In this document: positions 9,587-17,907 of the stretch, one piece after another
Layout of the letters: each line of letters opens with the position of its first letter
Position numbering within the stretch: position 1 is the stretch's first letter
NCBI RefSeq assembly: GCF_964026555.1
Contig: NZ_OZ032159.1
Location: 1,240,001 to 1,304,000 of the forward strand
Source of the DNA: Candidatus Tisiphia endosymbiont of Beris chalybata
GTDB taxonomy: Bacteria > Pseudomonadota > Alphaproteobacteria > Rickettsiales > Rickettsiaceae
Direction of reading: 5' to 3'
DNA: 64,000 nucleotides
Made by a program: the position numbers and the translations under genes
Notes under the pieces: generated by a model
What the model saw: only the letters and a program-made list of their open reading frames with translations
The model's database searches: none
What the model was told of the DNA's origin: nothing

Positions 9587-10471
9587 ATGACCCTAGAAGA
9601 GTTTATCATTACTGTGTATTGTTTCATAGAAGAAAAAATGACTATAATAACCAAAAATATCAAAGTAAGGAAAGCAGGATTTCCACCTTGCTTAAGTGAC
9701 GTGGAAGCATTAACAATGGAAGTGGTGGGAGAATTTATCGGTTTGCACCAAGACAAGCAGATATGGGAATATTTTAAACGTCATTTTCAAGAATGGTTTC
9801 CCAATCTAAAGAGTAGACCGTCTTATGTGAAGCAATGTAGCGGTCTTTTATCTATTAAGAACATGCTGCTTGCCGACTTGTTTAAGAGTGCAAGCAAATC
9901 AGATCTGCATATGATAGATGGGGTACCGATTCCTGTAATAAATTTGGCCCGAGCAACGAGAGGGCGATGTTTTAAGGAATACGCTGACTATGGGTACTGC
10001 GCTTCGAAAGATAGCTATTATTACGGTTTTCTAGGACACGTATTAATTAATGAAGAAGGTCGAATAGCTGGATTCATGATAACTCCTGCTAATGGGTCTG
10101 AACGTGAAGCTCTGCAAGTAATGTCTCCTAATATTAGTGGCATGGTACTGGGCGATAAAGGCTATCTTGGTCAGGATTTAAAAGATGAGTTGGCCACCAA
10201 AAACATTGATTTACAAACACCTTTAAAAAAGAATATGAAGGATAATAGATCCAAGAATTTCCTTAAATGGATTACTGCTACTCGTCGTTTAATTGAAACT
10301 GTTATTGGTCAGCTTACAGAACGTTTTGCTATTAATGCTATCAGAGTTAAGAGTTACTGGCATCTACAATCTCGCATCGCTAGAAAATTACTTGCTCATA
10401 CTATTGCTACATTTTTGACAAAGTCTTTAAAACTTGTGCCAACACAACTCGAAAAATTAGTTACCTGCTAA
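9587..10471 (+). CDS. IS982-family transposase (type a), intact
   Basis: The 294-residue DDE transposase has the D in HMIDGVPIPV, D in MVLGDKGYLG and E in RRLIETVIGQL, the three catalytic positions of IS982. The start is MTLEEFIITVYCF, downstream of the left inverted repeat and an 80-bp leader. The protein is identical to the copy at 15952-16836; I noticed one silent difference (GAG versus GAA in a DEL codon), which implies recent movement or gene conversion. Confidence 0.93.
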   Translation: MTLEEFIITVYCFIEEKMTIITKNIKVRKAGFPPCLSDVEALTMEVVGEFIGLHQDKQIWEYFKRHFQEWFPNLKSRPSYVKQCSGLLSIKNMLLADLFKSASKSDLHMIDGVPIPVINLARATRGRCFKEYADYGYCASKDSYYYGFLGHVLINEEGRIAGFMITPANGSEREALQVMSPNISGMVLGDKGYLGQDLKDELATKNIDLQTPLKKNMKDNRSKNFLKWITATRRLIETVIGQLTERFAINAIRVKSYWHLQSRIARKLLAHTIATFLTKSLKLVPTQLEKLVTC

Positions 10472-10496
10472 AAAAAAGTCGAACATGGCGTTAAGA

Positions 10497-10638
10497 TAGT
10501 CATTTTTTCTTCTATGAAACAATACACAGTAATGATAAACTCTTCTAGGGTCATAGCTTCTTTCTCGATAATTGAACTATGACCTTATTAGTCTATCCTA
10601 TTCTTTTGTCAATCTTAAAAAAAAGTCGAACATGGCGT
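10497..10638 (-). mobile_element. IS982 type a 5'-end fragment
   Basis: This inverted fragment carries the first codons (MTLEEF, then YCFIEEKM), the leader and the terminal CATGGCGT of the type a element, with one base change in the leader (TAGTCTATCC instead of TAGGCTATCC). It stops at GATAGTCATT, so it encodes only about 20 residues. Confidence 0.85.
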
Positions 10639-10707
10639 ATAATAAGGATTGCCAAGGGAGGCAACCTACAGTATTGAAGTTTTTGAACAAAAAAACAAAC
10701 TGTAGGC

Positions 10708-11598
10708 ATGAAGAAAGATATCACAGAATTATATAGTTTTATAGATGATTTTTGTAAAATTTATCTTGAATATGAAAAGAGCAAATTATTACCATCCAAT
10801 AAGCAGAGAGATCGCGCTTGTAATATGAGTTTAAGCGAAATGTTAACAATAATAATTATGTTTCATACATCGCATGCTAAGAACTTTAAATTTTTCTATA
10901 AAACTTACGTCGAATATTTACATAAGAACGACTTCCCTAGCGCCCTAAGCTATAACAGATTTGTTGCTTTAATGCCGCGATTATTCATGCCCTTAAATAT
11001 GTTGATTCATTTATTATTTGGGCAAGAAACAGGTATTTATTTTATTGACTCTACAACAATTAAAGCTTGTCACAATAAACGACGCTATAGTAATAAAGTT
11101 TTTAAAGGATTAGCCAAACATAGTAAATCCTCTATGGGATATTTTTATGGCTTTAAATTACATTTAATAATTAATAACCAAGGAGAAATTATGGCATTAA
11201 AAGTGACTAATGGTAATGTAGATGATAGAGTTCCGGTAGCGCAATTAACTAAAGGATTAACTGGCATTATGGCCGCTGACAAGGGATATATCAAGCAAAA
11301 TTTGTTTTTAAATTTATATGAAAGAGGCTTAAAAATGATTCATGGAATTAAGAAAAATATGGCGAATAAATTAATGGATTTAAAGGAAAAAATCTTGCTT
11401 CGAAAACGAAACTTAATTGAAACAGTTTTTGATTTTTTAAAAAATAAAATGAATCTTGAACATACAAGACATAGATCTCCTATTAATGCTTTTGTTCATA
11501 TTCTTTCTACCCTAGTTGCTTATTCTCTAAAAAAAACTAAACCTTCCACAAAACTTGACTTTAATCTATATATTCATAACTCTCTTATCCAGAATTAA
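10708..11598 (+). CDS. IS982-family transposase (type b), intact
   Basis: The 296-residue protein has an IS982 DDE core: GIYFIDSTTIKACHNKRR, GIMAADKGYIKQNLF and RNLIETVFDFLKNKMNLE. It shares the fold but little sequence with type a. It starts at ATG 10708 directly after a potential stem (CCTACAGT ... ACTGTAGG, 10669-10706) that would cover the ribosome binding site and may limit translation. The reading frame is intact, although its leader has been split by another IS, probably cutting it off from its own promoter. Confidence 0.92.
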   Translation: MKKDITELYSFIDDFCKIYLEYEKSKLLPSNKQRDRACNMSLSEMLTIIIMFHTSHAKNFKFFYKTYVEYLHKNDFPSALSYNRFVALMPRLFMPLNMLIHLLFGQETGIYFIDSTTIKACHNKRRYSNKVFKGLAKHSKSSMGYFYGFKLHLIINNQGEIMALKVTNGNVDDRVPVAQLTKGLTGIMAADKGYIKQNLFLNLYERGLKMIHGIKKNMANKLMDLKEKILLRKRNLIETVFDFLKNKMNLEHTRHRSPINAFVHILSTLVAYSLKKTKPSTKLDFNLYIHNSLIQN

Positions 11599-11764
11599 CG
11601 TTTCTAGGGTCATAGCTTCTTTCTCGATAATTGAACTATGACCTTATTAGGCTATCCTATTCTTTTGTCAATCTTAAAAAAAAGTCGAACATGGCGTTAT
11701 TATAGCGATTTTAGCCATTTTCTTAAGGCTACACGCGCGGTTAATCTATTAGTAGATAAAAAAT

Positions 11765-12538
11765 TTACTTTGACAACGATTTAGCTTTATTAAATAATTC
11801 TGTAGCGTCCTTAGATTTTCCAAGTTTTTGTAATACTTGACCTTTTTCTTGATAACTTTCAGTAAGTTCAGGTTTGTATTGTATAGCCAGGTCAAAATTT
11901 TCTATAGCTTCTTGGTATCTTCCTAACTTTATTAAAGATATACCCTTGTTATAATATGTCGGTGCATCATTAGGTTGGTATTTAATTGCTAAATTATAAT
12001 TTTCTATAGCTTCTTGATATTGCCCTAACCTTTCAAAAGCTACTCCCTTGTTGTGATAGGCATTTGAATAATCAGGTTGGTATTTTATAGCTATGTTATA
12101 ATTTTCTATAGCTGCATGTTGTTTTCCTAATTCTGATAAAGCATGTCCTTTTTCTAAATAGCTTTCCACATAATTAGGTTGATATTTAATAGCGAGATCA
12201 AAATTCTCTATAGCTTTTTGATATTTTTCTAAGTGTAATAAACAACATCCTCTTTCCAAGTAGCTTTCTGCATAATCATGTTTATGTTTAATGGCTAGGT
12301 CAAAATTTTCTATGGCATCTTGATATTTTTTAAATCTTTTAAAAGCTATTCCTTTATCATAATAGGATTTTGCAGCAGTGAGATCAGAATCGTTAGTTAA
12401 ATCCTGATCTTGGATATTTTGTTGCAGTCTATGTTTGTTAGTAACCTCTTGGTTTAAAGATTCTTTGGCGGTTACAATTGTTATATTAAATAATAGCAAT
12501 GACAGGATAGTTACAACTAACTTTTTTATCATACTCAT
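11765..12538 (-). CDS. Exported tetratricopeptide repeat (TPR) protein
   Basis: The 257-residue protein begins with a signal peptide (MSMIKKLVVTILSLLLFNIT, cleavage probably after TAKE). It then has about six consecutive 34-residue TPR units, each with the pattern of YQEAIENFDLAIKYQP and a following Y-x-x-G. TPR proteins mediate protein-protein contacts; secreted ones are frequent cargo of Rickettsiales conjugative elements. The gene is 24 bp downstream of the traG remnant on the same strand, so it was probably part of that element. The target is unknown. Confidence 0.85.
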   Translation of the reverse strand: MSMIKKLVVTILSLLLFNITIVTAKESLNQEVTNKHRLQQNIQDQDLTNDSDLTAAKSYYDKGIAFKRFKKYQDAIENFDLAIKHKHDYAESYLERGCCLLHLEKYQKAIENFDLAIKYQPNYVESYLEKGHALSELGKQHAAIENYNIAIKYQPDYSNAYHNKGVAFERLGQYQEAIENYNLAIKYQPNDAPTYYNKGISLIKLGRYQEAIENFDLAIQYKPELTESYQEKGQVLQKLGKSKDATELFNKAKSLSK

Positions 12539-12562
12539 AAATTACTTTTTATTTTTAAAATA

Positions 12563-13822
12563 TTAATTTTTATTATCCTTGTTATTGCTTAAAGGCAAAG
12601 TAATATTTTGCTTTTTGATAGCATCTGTATTTAACCTCATATTATCCACTACTCGTCCCGCAGTTCTAACAATTGTTGAATTGCTGGTTTGATCAAATTG
12701 CTCTTTTAATTTGTTACTATCATCCTTGATATCAACAGTCGTAATTTCAAGATCTACTGCTTTCTCTCTTTCTGAGCTGGACAATTGATTGTCAAGTATT
12801 TCATCTACATTTTGACTATACAATTTTTTGCCTTTATTTAAATCAGATTTTACTGATTCGGCTAATGCTTTTGATGCACCTGTGCTATCTGTCACAGTAG
12901 CTTGCTCTTGTAATCTATTATTTGATTCTAGATAGTTGGTTTTCAGGTCCTCTTGTGTTGTCATTGGTGTATTGTTAATGATAGAATCAATTGACTGTAG
13001 ATCTTTAACTTGAGGGTGACTATCGTTCCAATTACTTTGGGGTAATGGTTTATTTATACCAACTACTTCTTGTGCTATGTTCATAGCTTCATGACTGTGG
13101 TGGCTTGCCCATCTAGCTGCTTGTTCCTTGCTGGTTACTCCTGGGATATTTCGAGCAATAATTGCTTGTAAAACTGGTTCATTCATGTTGCGGTCAATAG
13201 TAGCGGAGTTACTCTCAACATAGTTTCTTTGGTTGGATAATTGTTGCATTGTTTGCGTTGTTTTAGCTATTTCTCTACTAACTGATTGTTGTTCATTCCA
13301 GGTACTAATTAAATCTTGGCCTAATGATCTAACTTCATCATTGCTAGTACTAATCCGATTATCTCTTTGAGCTGATTTTACTTTTTCTAAAGCATCATTA
13401 TAGGCTTTTTGTTTGCTTGCTGATGTATCATAGGCTTCAGTTTTACTATTATTAGCACCTACTCCTCCACCTGCATTAACAACTCCTAAATTTAACCCTA
13501 AACTTGCATTAGTACTAGTAGAGGTTTCTTTTCTTTCACTACTACCGTAATTTTCGTTAAGAGATTGCCCTTGTAAAATAGATTCTTTGATCGCTTGATT
13601 TTCACTAAATGAAAAACCTTTAATCATTGAATCACTTTGGGCCCATTTTAAGGTCAGACTCTCGGATTGTCTTTGTTCTTGAGAATTAAGTTCACTCGAT
13701 CTATTAGTTAATGACCCCATTTTACTTTGCGCAGTCATAAACTGGCTTTGAAGACTATCTGACCAAAGCTGAGAGGAACGAAAATTAGTTACCAGCGAGT
13801 CAACAGATTCAGTAATAAACTG
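12563..13822 (-). pseudogene. traG: Conjugative transfer protein TraG, C-terminal part
   Basis: The frame stays open from the stop at 12563 up to the ISAs1 end at 13822, past the first ATG at 13738 (upstream residues read QFITESVDSLVTNFRSSQ). The sequence is hydrophilic and Ser/Gln/Asn-rich with LGLNLGVVNAGGGVGANNSK and repeated coiled-coil segments, typical of the C-terminal domain of F-type TraG, which acts in mating-pair stabilisation. The N-terminal membrane domain is missing, removed by the ISAs1 insertion or a linked deletion. It indicates a former F-like type IV secretion element. The family call is from sequence character rather than a search. Confidence 0.7.
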
Positions 13823-15043
13823 CAGGGCTGCCGCACTTAAATATACTGTAAGATAGTGAGTAGTTGATTATTATCCCAACCAGCTGCTTTTCTAAGCTGC
13901 TTGATAGAATCCCTTTTTTGCTTAGCCTTCTGTAATACATTCAATGCCATGTGTTTAATAATAGCTATATTTTGAGGAGCATTACCTTTTCTAATACGTG
14001 AATCATCATCTCTAAAACTAACATCCAAAATCCAGTGCACACTATTCTCAATAGCCCAATGAGATCGGATTGCCATACCGATTTTTACTGCTTCTTGCTC
14101 TAAAGAGCTAATGTAATATCTTGTTTCTTCAGATAAAACTCCTTTTATTTCTCGTTTACTTATAACCTCTATAATTGTCTTAAGCTCCGGCCAATTATGT
14201 TGCTCCTGTAATTCTTGTGGCATAGTAACAGCTCGATAAATCCGTTCTTCAATACGTCCATGCTCACTTCCGTCAGTTGTTTGATTGATATCAACTGACA
14301 ATTCATTCAGCAACTCTTTATCTGCAAATACTAACTTAATATCTTGGTGTAAATTTCCTTGATTACCTTTTAATGATAATATGTAATCTGCTTCTTTATC
14401 GATAATTGCTTGGGCAATCTCTCTTTGACAGCCCATAGCATCAATGGTAACAATAGCTCCTTTTATGTCTAGAATACCAAGTAATTTAGGTATTGCTGTA
14501 ATTTCATTACTTTTATCAGATACTTTCTCTTGTGCTAACACTGTTCGACATTCACTAGCAAAAGCTGATACCATATGTAATGGATTCTTATCACCATCGA
14601 ATGTATGACGAGACACTTTCCCATCTATAGCTATATGTGTGCTACTTGGAAGTTTTAAGCTACTTGCCCAAACGGTAAAGCATGTGCTGAATGTTTTAGG
14701 ATCAAGTACTCGAAAAAAACGTCGTAACGTATCGTCAGAAGGAATTCCATTAGCATATGGAAACACCGTACGTAAAAATTCTAATTTTAACCTGCCAAAT
14801 CGTTCAATATCTCGCCAACCTTCTGCTCCACAAATAATTGCAGTTAAAGTCAAAAATAAAATCTCCTCCACACTATGAAGCTTATTCCTATCAACTCTAT
14901 GATCATTTATTCCATTAATAAAGTCTTCAAAACTTTCTCGTAATTCTTCTTCTCTCATGGTTACCACTCACTTATTTGTAACCACTACTATAATAATTTT
15001 TATTCAATATTACTTATATAATTTTTTATATGAGGCAGCCCTG
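13823..15043 (-). mobile_element. ISAs1-family element, copy 2, complete
   Basis: The inverted repeats CAGGGCTGCC (13823) and its complement GGCAGCCCTG (ending 15043) bound a 1.2-kb element with one intact transposase. I see no target-site duplication: traG sequence lies on one side and an IS630 relic on the other, which suggests a rearrangement after insertion. Confidence 0.93.
13837..14958 (-). CDS. ISAs1-family transposase, intact
   Basis: The 373-residue protein has the N-terminal DDE_Tnp_1-associated domain (LFLTLTAIICGAEGWRDIE) and a catalytic core with HIAIDGKVSRHTFDG, AIVTIDAMGCQREIA, YILSLKGNQ and a C-terminal HWAIENSVHWILDVSF containing the final glutamate. I start at ATG 14958 (MREEEL); a GTG three codons upstream is possible. 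This is the reference for the broken copy 1. Confidence 0.93.
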   Translation of the reverse strand: MREEELRESFEDFINGINDHRVDRNKLHSVEEILFLTLTAIICGAEGWRDIERFGRLKLEFLRTVFPYANGIPSDDTLRRFFRVLDPKTFSTCFTVWASSLKLPSSTHIAIDGKVSRHTFDGDKNPLHMVSAFASECRTVLAQEKVSDKSNEITAIPKLLGILDIKGAIVTIDAMGCQREIAQAIIDKEADYILSLKGNQGNLHQDIKLVFADKELLNELSVDINQTTDGSEHGRIEERIYRAVTMPQELQEQHNWPELKTIIEVISKREIKGVLSEETRYYISSLEQEAVKIGMAIRSHWAIENSVHWILDVSFRDDDSRIRKGNAPQNIAIIKHMALNVLQKAKQKRDSIKQLRKAAGWDNNQLLTILQYI

Positions 15044-15054
15044 AGCATAATCGG

Positions 15055-15243
15055 TTAAGCTATTGACAAGGAGTATGCTAATGCTTCAAAAAAATCAGTA
15101 AAATTTACGGCAATTTTACGAATATGATTTTTTATCCTAAACCAGTGATTCTCTATTGGATTTAAATCAGGCGAATAAGTAGGCAACAATATAATACTCG
15201 CTCCTACACTTTCTACTAATGTTTCTATTTCTTTTCTCTTATG
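15055..15243 (-). pseudogene. IS630-family transposase, C-terminal fragment
   Basis: HKRKEIETLVESVGASIILL and PTYSPDLNPIENHWFRIKNH are the end of an IS630 DDE domain, including the final catalytic acid. It continues the same transposase type as the relic at 74-783. It is cut on the 5' side by an IS481 fragment and on the 3' side abuts ISAs1 copy 2. Confidence 0.85.
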
Positions 15244-15264
15244 TGTAGAAGTCAAGATTTGATC

Positions 15265-15867
15265 TTACAGGCAGGGTATTTTGTGTATCTGATTGTCGGA
15301 TAAATTTTGATTGTCAGATATTTCCTTATAGTACATGCTCTGGTTAGATTTTTCAAGAGCGATGTGTTTCGAATCCAAAAAAGTTTGCATAGGTGTTTTG
15401 CCATAACAATACTTTCCTGAATGTGATCTATATCTGGTATACTGGAATAGCCATTCATCTACATCTCTTTGCAGCTCCTCTATTGAATTATAAATTTTCT
15501 TCCTAAATGCAGTATCATAAAATTCTTGTTTCATAGTCTTATGCAATCTTTCACAAATACCATTGGTTTGAGGTGAGTTTGCTTTAGTTTTGGTATGTTC
15601 AATTCCCTCCACACTTAAATATAATTCATATGCGTGATTTTCTAAGGTCCCACAATATTCAGTACCTCTATCTGTCAAAATTCTCAATATATCTATATTA
15701 TGTTCTGTAAAGAACGGTATAACACGATCATTCAATATTTCTGCACTAGTAATAGGTGTTTTATCAGTATAGAGCTTAGCTTCTGCTACACGTGAATATG
15801 TATCAATAACTGTTTGCTGGTAAATCTTACCAACTCCTTTAATAGTACCTACATAATATGTATCTTT
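15265..15867 (-). pseudogene. IS481-family transposase, C-terminal half
   Basis: The frame encodes an rve integrase core: QTVIDTYSRVAEAKLYTDKT, then ILTDRGTEYCG, TKANSPQTNGICERLHKTMK with the catalytic glutamate, and a C-terminal domain with YGKTPMQTFLD. Its N-terminal half is cut away by the IS982 element beginning at 15868, and an apparent longer frame reads through that IS end. It is a non-functional remnant. Confidence 0.88.
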
Positions 15868-16856
15868 ACGCCATGTTCGACTTTTTTTTAAGATTGACAA
15901 AAGAATAGGATAGCCTAATAAGGTCATAGTTCAATTATCGAGAAAGAAGCTATGACCCTAGAAGAGTTTATCATTACTGTGTATTGTTTCATAGAAGAAA
16001 AAATGACTATAATAACCAAAAATATCAAAGTAAGGAAAGCAGGATTTCCACCTTGCTTAAGTGACGTGGAAGCATTAACAATGGAAGTGGTGGGAGAATT
16101 TATCGGTTTGCACCAAGACAAGCAGATATGGGAATATTTTAAACGTCATTTTCAAGAATGGTTTCCCAATCTAAAGAGTAGACCGTCTTATGTGAAGCAA
16201 TGTAGCGGTCTTTTATCTATTAAGAACATGCTGCTTGCCGACTTGTTTAAGAGTGCAAGCAAATCAGATCTGCATATGATAGATGGGGTACCGATTCCTG
16301 TAATAAATTTGGCCCGAGCAACGAGAGGGCGATGTTTTAAGGAATACGCTGACTATGGGTACTGCGCTTCGAAAGATAGCTATTATTACGGTTTTCTAGG
16401 ACACGTATTAATTAATGAAGAAGGTCGAATAGCTGGATTCATGATAACTCCTGCTAATGGGTCTGAACGTGAAGCTCTGCAAGTAATGTCTCCTAATATT
16501 AGTGGCATGGTACTGGGCGATAAAGGCTATCTTGGTCAGGATTTAAAAGATGAATTGGCCACCAAAAACATTGATTTACAAACACCTTTAAAAAAGAATA
16601 TGAAGGATAATAGATCCAAGAATTTCCTTAAATGGATTACTGCTACTCGTCGTTTAATTGAAACTGTTATTGGTCAGCTTACAGAACGTTTTGCTATTAA
16701 TGCTATCAGAGTTAAGAGTTACTGGCATCTACAATCTCGCATCGCTAGAAAATTACTTGCTCATACTATTGCTACATTTTTGACAAAGTCTTTAAAACTT
16801 GTGCCAACACAACTCGAAAAATTAGTTACCTGCTAAAAAAAAGTCGAACATGGCGT
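15868..16856 (+). mobile_element. IS982-family element type a, copy D, complete
   Basis: The terminal repeats ACGCCATGTTCGAC (15868) and GTCGAACATGGCGT (ending 16856) bound a 989-bp element, the same length as copy B. It separates an IS481 relic from an IS1 relic. I see no clear target duplication. Confidence 0.93.
15952..16836 (+). CDS. IS982-family transposase (type a), intact
   Basis: The 294-residue protein is the same as that at 9587-10471, with all three catalytic residues (HMIDG, MVLGDKGYLG, RRLIETVIG). Together with copy B it shows that at least two potentially active copies of this element exist within 7 kb. Confidence 0.93.
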   Translation: MTLEEFIITVYCFIEEKMTIITKNIKVRKAGFPPCLSDVEALTMEVVGEFIGLHQDKQIWEYFKRHFQEWFPNLKSRPSYVKQCSGLLSIKNMLLADLFKSASKSDLHMIDGVPIPVINLARATRGRCFKEYADYGYCASKDSYYYGFLGHVLINEEGRIAGFMITPANGSEREALQVMSPNISGMVLGDKGYLGQDLKDELATKNIDLQTPLKKNMKDNRSKNFLKWITATRRLIETVIGQLTERFAINAIRVKSYWHLQSRIARKLLAHTIATFLTKSLKLVPTQLEKLVTC

Positions 16857-17270
16857 ATACTTGATATTATAGTGCTCAAGCCTAAATGCTAATGGTAAAT
16901 ACGAAGCAAAACTCCTGTCCTTCGTTACTTCGATATCAATAACTCGGAGCCTATCTCCGTCAACAGCACTAAATACATACGCTTTATTTTCTTTTTTTTA
17001 ATGTAAGTAAAAAGCTCATCTAACTCCACTATATTAATATCTTTTTCTTGAACTTCCTCTATCTTCTCAATAAAGGCATCCTTAACCACTTTCCCCATCT
17101 TTTTTATCCAAACTGACACCACTGAATTATGTATTTTCTTTACCCTAGCTATTGCTCTAATACCCATTGAATTAATATACATCATTACCGCTTCTAATTT
17201 AAAATCTGCGCTATACTTAGATGCTTTGCCTCGAAACACACTATTACAAACTTTACATTTATATCTTTGT
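16857..17270 (-). pseudogene. IS1-family transposase fragment, frameshifted
   Basis: Reading from about 17270, the remnant begins inside a zinc ribbon (RYKCKVCNSVFRGK) and continues SADFKLEAVMMYINSMGIRA and IVELDELFTYIKKKK, the InsA-like HTH and the start of the InsB DDE domain. After an A8 run the frame shifts by one, and NKAYVFSAVDGDRLRVIDIE continues to the IS982 end at 16857. Active IS1 elements use a frameshift at an A run nearby, but both termini are missing here, so it is inactive. Confidence 0.8.
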
Positions 17271-17351
17271 ATAGCTTAAGTCATTGAGGTATGGACAAGT
17301 CAAGGGGGAAGTGATATAAGATTTAGGGAAGATAATAAAGAGAGAGAATAC

Positions 17352-17519
17352 ATGGCAGCCCCTTATCCATATGAATTACGTATAAGAGTAATATCGGCCC
17401 TAGAATCTAAGATGCCAGTAGCAAAGATAACGGGAATATTTAAGGTTTGTAGAGAGACAGTATATAAATTTAAAAATGACAAATTACTTAATAAAATATG
17501 TAATTTTTTAAAAAATTGA
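17352..17519 (+). pseudogene. IS630-family transposase, N-terminal fragment
   Basis: ATG 17352 opens 55 codons beginning MAAPYPYELRIRVISALESK and ending in Lys/Asn-rich sequence at TGA 17519. The start matches the IS630 N-terminal HTH (compare MSKPYPYELRIRAIKLIEAG at 783). The DDE domain is absent. Confidence 0.75.
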
Positions 17520-17907
17520 TAATTGCCTCAACTAATCTGGTGGTTATCAATAGAAAATAACGAAAACTTCTTATAAATATCTATTCCCCAATTTTTGTAG
17601 CGGAATGGGAGTTCAAGTATCCATGCCTACTATATTTCCCGCGCACTACCGTATATGTATCGTAATGACCTAAGCTCTACCATCGTAGGGCTAGGCTTCG
17701 CGCCTAGCCCCTAATTCATCTTAATTGACTATAGTACAAGAACCGAAGGGCTTTTTATAGAGCCATAACGAACATAATTCTATCATTTAATTAACCGAAA
17801 TTCGATATAAAAATATCTATTTTTATATCGAATTACTTACAGCTCGTATCAAAGAGCGAATTTAAGGATAGGGTATTCCTTTCTCTTCAAGAAGAGGTAG
17901 GAAGATC
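17520..17907. other. Gene-free spacer with dispersed repeats and a perfect hairpin
   Basis: Bases 17612-17682 are a diverged copy of part of the 1509-1792 element (shared TTCCCGCG, TATGTATC, GACCTAAGCT). Bases 17685-17745 contain the palindrome GGGCTAGGCTTCGCGCCTAG and TTGACTATAG, related to the element at 36451-36566. A perfect hairpin follows at 17799-17834. I find no gene. Confidence 0.65.
17799..17834. terminator. Perfect 17-bp hairpin, possible bidirectional terminator
   Basis: AATTCGATATAAAAATA is followed after 2 bp by its exact complement. It lies 74 bp beyond the stop of the minus-strand gene at 17908. The A/T-rich stem carries T and A runs, so it could end transcription on either strand, but it lacks a G/C-rich stem. 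Half of it recurs at about 39386 just before the 23S promoter. Confidence 0.45.

Larger units (their letters stand above)
9503..10638 (+). mobile_element. IS982 type a, copy B plus an inverted end fragment
   Basis: A complete type a element (9503-10491) is followed after a few bases by a 140-bp inverted fragment of the 5' end of the same element (about 10497-10638). The whole is flanked by the 7-bp direct repeat ATAATAA, so it seems to have inserted as one unit. Both outer ends are therefore the 5' (transposase-start) end of the IS. Confidence 0.85.
9457..11601 (+). mobile_element. IS982-family element type b, itself interrupted
   Basis: ACGTTAATTCTGGATAAG at 9457 and CTTATCCAGAATTAACGT ending at 11601 are perfect 18-bp inverted repeats. 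The 5-bp direct repeat TTCTA flanks them. The 5' leader of the element is itself interrupted by a type a IS982 structure (9503-10638) flanked by ATAATAA (9496-9502 and 10639-10645). Confidence 0.9.
8559..11697 (-). mobile_element. IS982-family element type a, copy A, split by another IS
   Basis: The inverted repeats ACGCCATGTTCGACTTTTTT (8559) and its complement ending at 11697 mark the outer ends. The element reads 8559-9456, then 11602-11697. Between these, an IS982 type b element (9457-11601) is inserted with a TTCTA target duplication (9452-9456 and 11602-11606). It replaced the right end of ISAs1 copy 1. Confidence 0.88.

Noticed and set aside
15868..15927. N-terminal residues of the apparent 220-codon frame that includes the IS481 fragment
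   Set aside because: They are the antisense reading of the IS982 left end and do not belong to the IS481 transposase. The same residues appear at 9505-9562 for the same reason.
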